NCBI GenBank assembly: GCA_020310875.1
Contig: CM035423.1
Location: 118,036,989 to 118,100,988 of the forward strand
Direction: 5' to 3'
Length of the DNA stretch: 64,000 nucleotides
DNA from: Ceratopteris richardii
Taxonomy: Eukaryota > Streptophyta > Polypodiopsida > Polypodiales > Pteridaceae
The translations under genes and the position numbers were made by a program. Below, piece after piece: positions 11,551-24,133 of the stretch (position 1 is the stretch's first letter; the number at the start of each line of letters is the position of its first letter). The notes below the pieces were generated by a model that ran no database searches, was not told where the DNA came from, and saw nothing but the letters and a program-made list of their open reading frames with translations.

Positions 11551-13584
11551 AGAAGAAGTACCTAGAGAATAAATAATATAAAGATTTAAATCTTGTATGA
11601 TTAACACCAAGAAAACGAATTCTCAAACCAAATTCTACTACTTCACTTGATAAAGTAGGATTCAATGATTGACATTGAACACAAGTAGTTTTTAACTATC
11701 ATCATATACAATAGGCGGAATTTGGCACAAAAATTTATCTTGATGACCAATATGGTCAATGTTACTTTTGAAGAGCTGTAATCTCTCATAGTTTAGATAG
11801 GATGAGAAAAACCATTGAAATATGCAACCAAAGTATTCCAACATGGACTACTACAGTAGAAGAGAGTGTTGTGATAGGTAGTTTAGTGGTTTTAGAATGA
11901 ATGTGTTGAGTTCCCTGCAATTAGTATAGTGTGTGAACCAAAATTGTAGTATGGATGTAGTGAACCAAGATTGTCAGGGAGAGGTTCTCTACTAGGGAGC
12001 TCAGTTTGGCATACATGCCCACACATGTGAACGTGGAGGTTAAGAATCCCCAAGTGAAATTCCTTCTCAAACTTAGCATGAAATCGAGCAACTCATAGGA
12101 AATTGGTGGCCACGATAGCGTTGAATCTCAGTAATTTGGAAAAGATTATGGAACACCCCTTTCGATATAACAATATAATAATGTGTAGATCTCTTTTCCT
12201 CCTTCATGAAAGGAAACAAAAAAAAAGTGAAACGAATGCAATGATGATTGTCTATTGAAACAAATACTATGCTATGGTTTGAAAACAAATACATTTCTCA
12301 AGTCTTGAATGGTCTAGGATGAAGATTACATATTGAGAGATTAAATATGTAGATAGGTGACGAGGACAAGATGATACCAAAAGATTGCATGTAAACGATC
12401 CTATTTACCATATACAATTATATTTTGGACGAAGTTAATGAATAGTGTCTTATTGTTAATCCGTAGTAGATTAGTTTCATATAGCATTTTACAATGGAAA
12501 AAAAGATATCGAAGACGGTGCAGATACATACACAGAAGAAAACTACGATAAATTTTTCCATTTATTTTAATCAATCTACATAACATATTCTAATCGAGCA
12601 AAAAAATTAGGCTCATATTCTGATCGAGCTATCGCAAATTGCCATTTCTTTGTGACAATGTACTTTGCAACTCGCCATCTTCAAACGTTGTCGAGCATTG
12701 TAGATTCTCTCTCTCTCTCTCTCTCTGAGAGACACACACAGACATACACACATGTAGGTACACACCACGTCCCGCTGATGGTGATCGCAAGCCTGTGTAT
12801 CTTTCTCTCTATATGCTAGTCCCTAGTGCTCTTTCCGTCATTCACGCACACAAACTGGAGTGCCTATTTTCTGTTCTCTTTCCATATATCACGCACAGAA
12901 GCTTGAGTTTCATTATTTCTCTTCCTGTTTCTCTCCTTTACGCATACATACAAAGAGATTCATAAATGTTGAGTGAAATAAGGAGAGAAACAACGAAAGT
13001 GACTGAACGAAATCCAGGAGAGACAGAAACGGAAAAGATTATGTTCAAGTTTTGTATACGGATCTGGTGAATTGCGTGTTTATCCATGTGCATGATAAGA
13101 TCAATTGTCTGACAATATCCTTTTTCCCCTAAAAAATGGTTTGATATTTACATTGATAATGTCGAAAATGACTTGTCGATGGTCTTCCATGTCAACTTAG
13201 TCAGCAATATTATCCGGAGCTTTTCGCTAATCCGCAAATCGGCGAGGATTTGCAAGTGTAAAACAAGTTAGATGAAAATCACACGTCAACAAGGTAACCT
13301 CGTTGATAACATAAGTTGAAAAGCTTCATCACTCCACCTCAATGCCGTTGTTCTCTCTCTCTCTCTCCCCTTCGTTTTATAATTAAAGCTTTCTCTCTCC
13401 CCTTCGTTTTATGATTAAAGCTTTGTAGATTTAAGAATCCACATGGATAAAACGTTTTCCTATTTTGATAAGGGACCTCAATAATGAACGCAATTTTAAA
13501 CACATGGAAAAAATGATTGTTTCTTCAGGTTAATGAAATGCTCGCATGTCTTTCTACAATAGGAGCAACGTGAAATATCACAAA
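11551..13584. other. Spacer with simple repeats, no gene seen
   Basis: AT-rich DNA with a (CT)n then (AC)n microsatellite at about 12702-12765 and a 32-bp tandem duplication near 13361. No recognisable protein motif on either strand. It is the flank into which the CACTA element inserted. Confidence 0.5.
13361..13424 (+). repeat. Tandem duplication, period 32 bp
   Basis: The block CTCTCTCCCCTTCGTTTTAT plus RATTAAAGCT occurs twice, the second copy 32 bases after the first, with one A/G difference. A CT microsatellite precedes it. Confidence 0.85.
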
Positions 13585-13840
13585 CACTACAACATATGAG
13601 GGGCATACCAACGCTGCATATACTGGTGGTCACACTCAGCATCGGTATGGGCGTTGGAAAATGTCACTTAGAGATATCGACGGTCAAGTGACCGTCGGTA
13701 TGACCGTTTTAAACGGATCGTCGGTGTGGCCCCCCGTCGTCGGTATATGCATCGGTATAAGCATCGGTAATTTACTGGAAGTTACCGACACCCATACCGA
13801 CGTATATACCGACTGATATACCGAGGGTGAGTTGTAAACA
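13585..13840 (+). repeat. Left terminal and subterminal repeats of the CACTA element
   Basis: It starts with the terminal inverted repeat. Then come about ten copies of short words such as CATCGGTAT, CCGTCGGTAT and ATACCGAC in both orientations up to about 13825. In CACTA elements these arrays are binding sites for the transposition protein. GC content is much higher than in the flanks. Confidence 0.85.
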
Positions 13841-14209
13841 TACCGTGGATGCGAGAGCAAAACTTCACATTTTTACACGTGTTTGAGCATTGGTCTTCTG
13901 TCGAACTTGCACGCACGAACCGAATTGCGACCTGCATTGTATTGTGCACACACACACACACACTCTCTCTCGGCTTAGATCTCACATCTTGGTAAGTGTT
14001 GCACGTACTGTTAGCATTTGTGTTTCTCTATGCTTTAGGTTTTATATTTCTCTTTTTTTTTTATTTTGCAGAAGTTCTTTGGCGTCGATTGTTTGAAATT
14101 GGACAATAGGCGACATACATTACGCTTTGAGGACAACGATCCAAAAGAGGGACATACTTGTAAGTGATTGTTTTATTCTCTATTGATAGAGAGAGAAGGA
14201 GAGAGAGAT

Positions 14210-14240
<31 letters not shown>

Positions 14241-14280
14241 TAAAGAATAATGAAAGAAAGGAACATAGAGATAGGAAAAT

Positions 14281-14910
14281 AGAGCATACATACACACACA
14301 TACACACACACATATACACACACATTTACACATTTACACATGCATACATACACACATACATGTACACACATGCATGCTTACATACACACACATATACACA
14401 TATGCATGCTTACATACACACACATATACACACATGCGGCAAACATATACATACAAATTTACACACATGCATACATACACACACATGCATACACACATAT
14501 ATTCACACATATATATACACACATATACACACATGCATGCATACATACACACACATATACACACATGCATGCATACACGCATATACACATATACACAGAT
14601 GCATACATACACACACATGCATACACACATACATACACACATACATACACACACACATGCATACACACATACATACACACAAATGCATGCATACATACAC
14701 ACACACATGTACACATGCATACATACACACACATAGATACACATGCATACATACACACATATACACACATGCATGTATACATACACACACACATGTACAC
14801 ACATGCATACATACACACACACATGTACACATGCATACATACATACACATATATACACACATGCATACATACACACATATACACACACATACACACATAT
14901 ACACACATAC
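14281..14910 (+). repeat. (CACATA)n-type microsatellite
   Basis: About 630 bases of imperfect CACA/CATA/TGCA repeats inside the CACTA element, preceded by a GA-rich run (14186-14245). Long His/Thr/Tyr-rich and Cys/Val/Met-rich frames on both strands are artefacts of the repeat and are not genes. Confidence 0.9.
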
Positions 14911-14999
14911 TAGTGTTTTAATTAAATATATATAATTAAATATATAATTGTTTTATTTTGAAGTTTTTTTTTACATCAAATATATAAAAATAGGATTAG

Positions 15000-15669
15000 G
15001 GTTTTTAGGCTATTTACACATACATACACATACACATATAATATATATATATACATGTATATACACATGTATACAAAAATATACATATTTTAGGTCTAGA
15101 TATTTAAGATTAAGGTTTTAGGGTTTAGGCATACATATAACTCAATTATATTTATATTAAGAGAAAATATAGAGAAAAATAAGAAAAAAATCTGAATATA
15201 TAAATAAATATATATATAAAATATGATTAGGGTTTTAGGATTAGGGGTTTAGATTTTTATAGGTGTTTAAGTATTTAGATTTTAGTATTTCAGATTCAAG
15301 TCTAAGTCTTTATGATTAGGGTTTTAGGGTTTTAATACCTACATAACATATATACACAAACACATATATACATATAATACATACATACATGTAGATACAC
15401 ATGCATACAAAAATATACATATTTTAGGCTTAAATCTTTAAGATTAGGGTTTTAGGGTTTTAACACCTACATAACATATATACACACATACACATACACA
15501 TATAATACATATATACATGTAGATACACATGCATACAAAAATATACATATTTTAGGTCTATATCTTTAAGATTAGGATTTTAGGGTTTAGGCATACATAT
15601 AACTCAATTATATTTATATTAAGAGAAAATATAGAGAAAAATAAGAAAAAAATCTGAATATATAAATAA

Positions 15670-15760
<91 letters not shown>

Positions 15761-17227
15761 GATTAGGGTTTTAGGATTAGGGCTTTAGATTTTTATAGGT
15801 GTTTAAGTATTTAGGTTTTAGTATTTTACATTTAAGTCTAAGTCTTCCTGATTAGGGTTTTAGGGTTTTAATACCTACATAACATATATACACAAACACA
15901 CATATACATATAATACATACATACATGTAGATACACATGCATACAAAAATATACATATTTTAGGTTTAAATCTTTAAGATTAGGGTTTTAGGGTTTTAAC
16001 ACCTACATAACATATATACACATATACACATACACATATAATACATATATACATGTAGATACACATGCATACAAAAATATACATATTTTAGGTCTAGATC
16101 TTTAAAATTAGGGTTTTAGGGTTTAGGATACATATAACTCAATTATATTTATATTAAGAAAAAATATAGAGAAAAATAAGAAAAAAATCTGAATATATAA
16201 ATAAATATATATATATAATATGATTAGGGTTTTAGGATTAGGGGTTTAGATTTTATAGGTGTTTAAGTATTTAGGTTTTAGTATTTCAGATTTAAGTCTA
16301 AGTCTTTCTGATTAGGGTTTTAGGGTTTTAATACCTACATAACATATATACACAAACACACATATACATATAATACATACATACATGTAGATACACATGC
16401 ATACAAAAATATACATATTTTAGGTCTAAATGTTTAAGATTAGGGTTTTAGGGTTTTAACACCTACATAACATATATACACAGATACACATACACATATA
16501 ATACATATATACATGTAGATACACATGCATACAAAAATATACATATTTTAGGTCTAGATCTTTAAAATTAGGGTTTTAATTAAATATATAAAAATAGGAT
16601 TACATAAGGAAAAAATCTGAATATATAAATAAATAAATATATATAATAAGATAATTATATACATAAATAAATATAAAAAGAACTAGTGTTTTAAATAATT
16701 TAATTAAATATATATAATTAAATATATAAAATTAAATATATAAAAATAGGATTAAGTAAGCAAAAAAATTGAATATATAATAAATATATATATATATAAT
16801 AAGATAATTGTATATATAAATAAATATAAAAAGAACTAGTGTTTTAAATAATTTAATTAAATATATATAATAAAATATATAAAAATAGGATTAATTAAGA
16901 AAAAATCTGAATATATAAATAATATACATATATAAAGTAGGATAATTATATAGATAATAAAATATGATAAAATATAGATATACATATACACATATATATA
17001 CACATGCATACATATATATACATGTTTTAGGTCTAGATCATTTTGATTAGGGTTTTAGGGTTTTAACACCTACATAACATATATACACACATACACATAC
17101 ACATATAATACATATATACATGTATATACACATGTGTATAGAAATATACAAAATTTAGGTCTAGATCTTTAAAATTAGGGTTTTAGGGTTTAGGCATACA
17201 TATAACTCAATTAAGAGGAAAAAAATC

Positions 17228-17272
<45 letters not shown>

Positions 17273-17400
17273 GGATCAATTAAAAAAAATCCGAATATAT
17301 AGATAAAATAGGATAGTTATATAGATTAGGGTTTTAAAATTAGGGTTTTGAGTTTTTTTAGGTATTTAAGTATTTAGGTTTAGTATTTCACGTTTAAATC
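15000..17400 (+). repeat. Tandem array with telomere-like TTTAGGG motifs
   Basis: A landmark word GCATACATATAACTCAATTA recurs at 15129, 15591, 16127 (one base short) and 17194, and ACCTACATAAC recurs near 15336, 15465, 15880, 16000, 16330, 16460 and 17070. Unit spacing is 462 then 536 bases, the longer unit having an expanded TA tract, and the last interval is about twice that, with a degenerate AT-rich middle (16570-16980). Each unit contains several TTAGGGTTTTAGGGTTT blocks resembling the plant telomere repeat. The array sits between the left end and the transposase gene of the CACTA element. Confidence 0.85.
15673..15756. repeat. (TA)n dinucleotide tract
   Basis: About 42 uninterrupted TA units inside one copy of the array. 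The matching place in other copies has only 4 to 8 units, so this is a local expansion. A similar tract lies at about 17234-17268. Confidence 0.9.
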
Positions 17401-17465
17401 TTTAAAAGTATGATTTTTAGGTTTAATAAAAAACCAAATGTTCTAAAATGTCCATATTATAGCAG

Positions 17466-18994
17466 ATGGCTTCTTTGGATCATGAGGAGAGAATGGCATG
17501 TCCTTGCACACAGTGCAAGTATCAAATTTATCGAAAACGACGGATTTGTACTGCACATGTTAGAGAGTATGGATCCTTTTATAGGAGTCGACTGGAAAAC
17601 CTACGCTATCATTTGCATGGTCCCCCAGGTGAGCAGATGGACCCAAACGACATTGCACCGGTAACCTCTCGTGGACAAAAGAGAGCAAAAAGGGACTTAG
17701 ACGTACAAGCAAGTACTAATAATATTACACAAAATGAAAATATGGAAGAGATGCTTGAAGCATTTTATGACATGGACGAAGATCATGATGGTGGAGAAGG
17801 TGTCGAGAGTTTCATGGACACAACAGAAATTCCACGATCAGAAGTCGATGAAGAATATGAAAACATGCGAAGACTAGCTCGTTTACCACTTTACAATGGA
17901 GCAAAGATATATGTACTACGTGTGTCACTCGCGATGCTCAATTTGCAATCCATTTATGGATGGTCAGATACTAGTGTCACTGAATTGTTCAGGTAAGTGG
18001 AGAAAAAATTGGATTTCATTGTTGTATCACAATAACTTTATTTACTAGTATCGTTTTAATTGCTTATTGCAGGCTTCTTAAAGATCAATTTTTGCCAGAG
18101 AGCAATGACATGCCTCCAATATGTGGAGATGCGAAAAAGCTTTTACAGTCCATTGGAATGGATTATACTAAAATTCATGCTTGTCCGAATGATTGCATTC
18201 TCTTTCGGAATGAGTATGAGAATCTCCACGTATGTCCAAAGTGTGGAGCAAATAGATTTAGAGAAGACGTTGTAGGCGAAGCAATCCCCGCAAAGGTTCT
18301 TCGCCACTTTCCTATCATTCCACGAATTAAGAACATGTTTAGATGCAAATCTATAGCTGAGTTAATGTCATGGCATACAAAGAGCAGGTCTACAGATAAT
18401 GTAATGCGAGTGCCTGCTCACTTTGATGCTTGGAAGCACATAGATAGTAAGTGGCCAGAGGTTGCTAGTGAGCCTCGGTCCATACGTCTAGGCCTAGCTA
18501 TGGATGGAGTGAATCCATTTGGATTACACAGTTCTTCATGGAGCACATGGCCTGTATGTTTGGTCAATTATAGTATCCCACCATGGTTGGCCACAAAGAA
18601 AGGTCATTTATTATTAGCTCTTATTGTACCAGGTAAGTATAAGGTAAAAAACATGGATGTATATCTTGCACCACTTGTGGAAGAACTGCACATTTTATGG
18701 GATCGGATTATTGTGCATGACATGTCTCAACCTATAAGAAGACAAGACGTGCGAGTGCAAGGCATACTTATGTGGACAATGCATGATTGGCCTGGTTATG
18801 GTGAATGTTCAGGTTTATCGATTTCGGGTTACCATGCTTGTCCTTTATGCGGACCACGACTCGAAGCACGCTATTCCAAAGCACTACGTAAAACTGTCTA
18901 TGAAGGACATCATAGATATTTGCCTGATGGACATGTTTTACATGAAGGACAAATTGGTCGACAAGCACAACACCAAATGAAAGCTAGTGATTAG
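17466..18994 (+). CDS. TNP2-type CACTA transposase, two exons, truncated
   Basis: The enzyme binds and cuts the element ends. Exon 1 (17466-17992) begins with a transposase-associated N-terminal domain containing ERMACPCTQCKYQIY and a YHLHG motif, then an acidic linker. A GT-AG intron of 80 bp (17993-18072) follows. Joining at 17992/18073 keeps the frame and gives TELF-RLLKDQFLP. Exon 2 carries the TNP2 core: zinc-binding CPNDCILFRNEY and CPKCG (residues about 215-240 of the joined protein), LAMDGVNPFG, WSTWPVCLVNYSIPPW, MDVYLAPLVEEL, ILMWTMHDWPGYGECSG and HACPLCG. The frame stops at TAG 18992-18994, where related proteins continue. I chose the ATG at 17466 because the N-terminal domain starts right after it. 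It is an inference that this copy no longer makes an active enzyme. Confidence 0.9.
17993..18072 (+). other. Intron in the transposase gene
   Basis: The donor AG|GTAAGTGG and acceptor TTATTGCAG|G fit plant consensus. The intron is 80 bp and AT-rich, and its removal restores one reading frame across two parts of a conserved domain. Confidence 0.88.
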
Positions 18995-19519
18995 AAACAA
19001 CTGTGGGATTCATAAAATCTAGTTGCTGGCATGAAACGGTTGTCCATTTTTCATGAACTCCCTTATTGGAGTGAATTGTTGATCAATCATTTGGTGGACC
19101 CGATGCATATTTTTAAGAATGTGGGAGAGATTTTTTGGAAAACTTTGATCGGAAAGAAAGAAAGCAAAGCACAAAGGGATACATTTGTACTTCACGAACA
19201 CTGTGAGCAAGTTTGTTTTATACCAGATTCAAAAGAACCAGAGTGGCTATTTGTTTTACAAGTCGCTCCACGTAGTAGACAAATTTTTTAAAACATAGAT
19301 GTAGAAGAAAGTCCATCTCTAGTGGACTTAGAGATTCATTCGATAGTCGAGGAGGAAGAGATCATTGTTCGAGAAGAAGAGGTCATTGTTCGAGAAGACG
19401 AAGCAATAGACGATGATCGAGAAGAAACCAACATTGCAAGCGATTTAGAAGCCATCAATATAGAGATAGATACTCTCGGTGCATCGAATCTTCAAGAGGA
19501 TGCTAGACTAGAGGACTTT
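18995..19519 (+). pseudogene. Transposase C-terminal remainder with an acidic tail
   Basis: In the same frame as exon 2, after TAG at 18992 and another TAA close by, the sequence goes on with FHELPYWSELLINHLVDPMH, the conserved segment after the core in TNP2 proteins, then IFKNVGEIFWKTLIGKKESK. The usual large C-terminal region is then missing. After TAA at 19289 the same frame reads a strongly acidic tail (IVEEEEIIVREEEVIV) until the TGA at 19520-19522. The internal stops, and the jump from the middle of the protein to the tail, suggest both point mutation and an internal deletion. Confidence 0.75.
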
Positions 19520-19589
19520 TGAATAAAACACTTGTACGTACTAATTTTTTTTTTCTTTATTCTCTATATTAATTTTATACGCGATAGTA

Positions 19590-19838
19590 GTCCCAGTAAT
19601 GTCATCGGAGTAAGCATCGGTACACCTAGCAGGCGATGGTATATGTGACGGTACGTCCATTAGAGGCCTCGGTATGGGCGTCGGTATTATCGGCGCATAT
19701 ACCGATGCATATACCAATGCTTATACCGACACTTTGGTATCGACGCGCATACCGACCTTTAGAGTGGCGTCACGGCAAATAAAGCCGCGTTCATTTCCCT
19801 CGGTAAAAACCTCGGTATACCATCGATCTGTTGTAGTG
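19590..19838 (+). repeat. Right subterminal and terminal repeats of the CACTA element
   Basis: Repeated ATCGGTA, GTCGGTAT and ATACCGA words in both orientations, matching the left block, end in TGTTGTAGTG, the reverse complement of the left terminus. Confidence 0.85.
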
Positions 19839-20009
19839 AAATGAACATGATCACGAAGTCCTGTCTACTCCTTATTTGTCAGATCTAAAGGGTTGCTCTT
19901 TATTACGTGATTTTTCTTTTACCTTAGGAAATTGGATGTGCCTTATTTCAGTTTGTGGCAAGAATCGAAAAAAATTAAAGCAAAAGTTCTATAATGATAT
20001 TGAACCAGT

Positions 20010-20124
<115 letters not shown>

Positions 20125-20680
20125 CTATTATGTCTGTGTATGTATGTATGTATGTGTGTCCTTCCTTCCTTTTTGATTGCTTCTGTTCTTTCACGGCATG
20201 AGTCACGTAATGCGTGCATCGCTGATACGTAACAGAGAGAAAAATTACACACTATGCAGATAACTTTGAATATTCAGAGAATAGTCATACACACTAAATG
20301 TATAAAAAAGATTATGAAGATCTTACAAATTACATATCTATTGGTCATCCAAAAACTTTTAGATCTGTTAATTTTTGAGATTGGAATGAGGTGTCGAATT
20401 AATATGTGACTAAATAGATATATACATGTACATGGAACGAAGAGATCAAATATGTTTTATGAATTGGCAGGGGATTTTCTCAGCAAGCACTTACTAGATC
20501 CTTTGCCTATGTTCAAGAATGTAGTTATGAAAGTATGGACGCATATAAACAGCCAGCATTATAATGAAAAATGTTAAACATATAGTAAACACAAAAGTAA
20601 AATAATGGACCTATCATGAAGATGGTTCATTGCTAGATTTCCGAAGTATTTTCCTAAAACAAAATAAGCATGTAAATTTT

Positions 20681-21085
20681 ATGTATGTATGTATGTATGT
20701 ACATATGGATGTGTGTATGTATGAACATTTATATGAATGTCTACACATATGTATGTATGCATGTTATATGTATGAATGTATGTCTATATGTATTCATGTA
20801 TATATGGATGTATGTATGTATGTATGCATGTATGAATGTATGTGTGTATGTGTGTATGTGTGTATGTGTGTATGTAGTGTGTATATATGTGTGTATATAT
20901 GTATGTATGCATGCATGCATGCATGTATGTATGTATGTATGTATGTATGTATGTATGTATGTATGTATGTATGTATGTATGTATGTATGTATGTATGTAT
21001 GTATGTATTCATGTATGTATGTATGAATGTATGTATGTATGTATGTATGTATGTATGTATGTATGCATGTATGCATGTATGTTCA
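20681..21085 (+). repeat. (TATG)n microsatellite
   Basis: About 400 bases of ATGT/GTAT repeats, nearly pure at 20921-21080 and more degenerate before. Long Tyr/Val/Cys/Met frames here are artefacts. The flanking sequence (21090-21500) has no gene I can see. Confidence 0.95.
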
Positions 21086-21507
21086 TACACATGAATGTGT
21101 TTATTCATTTGGTATTATCAAGATTATTTCATATAAGATGGATGTTCATAGAAGAGATTTTTACAAAAATTCTTACAAATCGTGCTCATCACAAGGTGAT
21201 ATTTATCGAGGGTATGCTAGAGGGATGTGAAAACTGAGAATAGTGTGTCTAAATCTTATAATATATATGGAAAATGGATAGAAATCCACTAATACATTAG
21301 AGTTATGTTAATGATTATTAAACTTTTGGTAATTTTCATAAAGGCAAGGTATAAAATTAAAAGTTTAAGAAGAATTCAATAGAAAATTATGATCTATTGC
21401 ATATAAAATATTCTTGAACTAGAAATTGGATGACAAAGTATGGAATGGCATAGATTTGAGATAAAAACCTCCCATGGACTTCAACACATGATTTGGTATG
21501 AGGAATG

Positions 21508-22413
21508 TGTTGTGGAATGGTTCAACACCCCTATGTAGCTTTGGAAGGTTTTAGGCCTTCACATGTTGTTTTTCATAGTGACCTTGAGTCACTATTTTCC
21601 CTACAGTGCACAATCTCTACAGGTTAGACTAGTTGTGAGTACTACTCTCTGCATATGTGCAGACACACACCTTCACTATTTACAACCTCACCTAGAGATC
21701 ACTTGGATTATAGTCATGAAATTTACACCACGTTCAATAGACTCCATAAGCAATCAAATGCAAGTAAGATCACTTGAAATTGATATCGAAAGAAGGAGCT
21801 ACAACCAAAACAAAATAGTTCGTAAAACTAGCTCACTTCTCAAAGAGGAAGTGAGCAATGGCTAACTATAGAGAGGAGTAAGCTAAAAAAATGACGAAAT
21901 AAGCAAGGGTGGTGCATGTAGCAACTTCCTTACAATCTATACTAATTCTAGGAAGAGACTAGAGTTCATGGTCCTTTTTCACGACTTGGATTCATACATA
22001 TATAGGCTCTCAAAAAAAGTGCTCTTACAATCTTGTAAGAATCTCTCAATCAGTATCTTAAACGTTTTTGGTAAGCTATGAGGAAAGTGGTTGAGGCTCC
22101 TTGATAGATGAAATTTGTGATATGCCTCTAAATAAGAGGTCCACTTGTCATCCACACCTTTGAGACTTTAGCTATAATTTAGGCAAATATTCGGAACACC
22201 TACACAGTGGACTACCAGACTACTGAACTATCGAACTCCCACTCGAATGCCACTAAAAACATTTGGTGACCATCAAAAAGTTGAAGGAATAATTTTTTGT
22301 GGCAATCGAAAAAGCATTGAAATAAATTTTGGTGACCACTCGAAAACCATCAAAATAAATTTTGATGTCCATTGAAAAAATTCTTGTTCATGCTCAAGGC
22401 TTGATTTTCAACA
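21508..22413 (-). repeat. 3' LTR of copia A
   Basis: On the minus strand it begins TGTTGAAAATCAAGCC at 22413 and ends CCACAACA at 21508. It aligns throughout with the two pieces of the 5' LTR (27423-28117 and 35310-35492). A polypurine tract adjoins its start and the duplication GAATG lies outside its end. Confidence 0.92.
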
Positions 22414-22424
22414 CTCCCCCTCAA
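22414..22424 (-). other. Polypurine tract of copia A
   Basis: On the minus strand TTGAGGGGGAG ends immediately before the LTR start, as in elements B, D and F. Confidence 0.85.
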
Positions 22425-23962
22425 GCCTCGAGCTTAAATCTACCATGCCAATGCTTCTTTTGAATTTCAATAGATTTGTTCTTTCCAAAACTTTTGTAAA
22501 CATATCTACAAATTGATCTTTGGTACTCACATGCTCCACCTTTACCTCCTTTGCAATCACCTTCTCTCATATGAAGTGGTAGTGTGCTTCAATGTGCTTT
22601 GACCTCGCATGGAAAACTGGATTCGAAGCTAGGTATAGACTGCTCATATTGTCATACATGATTGGAATCTATTTCACCTGCAAGTTCAGGTCTTTAAAGA
22701 GCTTCTTCAGCCACATAAGCTCACAAGTGATGAGGGCTAAGGATTTATATTAAGCTCTAGTGGAAGATAGGGATACTGCTGGATGCTTCTTGGAGCTCCA
22801 TGAGATAGTCTTGCTTCCAATCATAACTACATAGCCACTTGTACTTCTCCTATCATATTTTGAGCGTGCCCAATCTGCACCACAATAGTCTTTTACCTAC
22901 AAATCTTCATCATAAGCACAGAATAAACCTTCATTTATACTGCCCTTGAGATATGTAAGAACTCTTTTGGTCACCATTAAATGTTTCACTTTGGGATTTT
23001 GCATAAACTATGAGAGAACTCCTATTACATGTTTGATGTCTAGCCTAGTAAGAGTTGCATAGTCCAAAGATCCTACAATGGACCTGTACAAAGTGACATC
23101 TTCAATGTCTTCTCCCTCATTTGCACTCAACTTTGCATTTACTTCCAATGGGTTTGCAATTGGCTTGCGATTACACATGCCATACTTTGTTAGTACATCA
23201 AGAACGTACTTTCTTTGCTTGAGATATATACCTTCCTCCTTGTAGATTACTTCTATGCCCAAGAAGTACTTCAACTCTCCAAGATTTGAGATCTTTAATT
23301 CTTCTCCAAGATTGTTCTTGATCTCTCCAATGTTTGCTTCATTATTCCCTATAAGAATAAGATGGTTGACATATATTTAAATATAGACAACTTGGTCACC
23401 TTCCCTCTTCATATAGAATGATGAGTCAGTATCACTTTGCTTGTAGCCACACTTGGCTAAATATTCCACTAACCTTTGATTCAATGCTCTTGGTGTTTGC
23501 TTTATACCATAAAGAGCTTTCTTTAACATGCACAAATGATGTGGATACCTCAGATCTTCAAAACCTTTGGGCTTCTCCATGAAAAAAGTCTCTTGTAGGT
23601 CACCATTCAAGAAAACATTCGTCACATCTAGTTTGTGATCCTCCAACTCTTTGATGCTACAATTGCAATAAAAGTTCTTATTGTAGTCATCCTTGCTACA
23701 AGGCTTAAATATCCTAAAATTGAATGCCATAGATTTGTGCAAAACCCTTGGCAATGAGCCTTGCTTTATACCTAGATATGTTTCCATCTAAATTTCTCTT
23801 CACCTTGTATACCATTTGTTGCCATTTGGTTTTAGGAACCAATGACCAAGTTTTGTTCTCCTCGAGTTCTTTTGCCTCTTTGTTCATGGCTTGGTTCCAT
23901 TCTACATACTTGCTTGCATCCTCAAAACAGTTAGGCTCTTCACATGCAACTACTTGACTCAT
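22425..23962 (-). pseudogene. Copia A reverse transcriptase and RNase H relic
   Basis: Minus-strand reading gives ISRYKARLIAKGFAQIYG (start of RT), then VFLNGDLQETFFMEKPKGF and KKALYGIKQTPRALNQRL. The catalytic loop reads YVNH where copia has YVDD, so both aspartates are gone. RNase H follows with GSLDYATLTRLDI, DRRSTSGYV, SWSSKK and HARSKHIEAHYH, and ends just before the polypurine tract. Several stops and a frameshift between 23787 and 23714 interrupt it. RT and RNase H copy the element RNA inside virus-like particles. This copy cannot do so. Confidence 0.9.
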
Positions 23963-24133
23963 ATATGCATAGTGTTTAGCAATGAAAGAGTGATAAGTTA
24001 ATCATTGAACTAGATATCTTTCTCTTATTGAGCTTCTTCTCTCTTGAGGGGATGGAATGAACCTTTTCCTTCTTTTTTTTTATGTATTTACACATGGAGT
24101 TTCTATGTTTTCTAACTCTCCTTCATTGTTGCT

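Larger units (their letters stand above)
13585..19838 (+). mobile_element. CACTA (En/Spm-like) DNA transposon, 6,254 bp
   Basis: The left end is CACTACAACA at 13585 and the right end is TGTTGTAGTG ending at 19838, a perfect 10-bp terminal inverted repeat of the CACTA type. Three-base duplications AAA flank it at 13582-13584 and 19839-19841, the length made by CACTA transposases. Both ends carry dense subterminal repeats of CGGTAT/ATACCG words. Inside are a CACATA microsatellite, a telomere-like tandem array and a TNP2-type transposase in the plus orientation. No TnpA-like second gene is visible. The transposase is broken towards its C-terminus, so the copy is probably not autonomous. Confidence 0.93.

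Noticed and set aside
14168-14935. A 255-residue His/Thr/Tyr-rich frame and several overlapping Cys/Val/Met frames
   Set aside because: They are translations of the CACATA microsatellite in every frame and on both strands, with no non-repeat domain.
13900-17400. A true chromosome-end telomere
   Set aside because: TTTAGGG words are only short blocks in long AT-rich units inside a transposon, not a continuous array.
20630-21237. Frames of 100-150 residues rich in Tyr, Val, Cys and Met, or His, Thr and Ile
   Set aside because: Artefacts of the TATG microsatellite.
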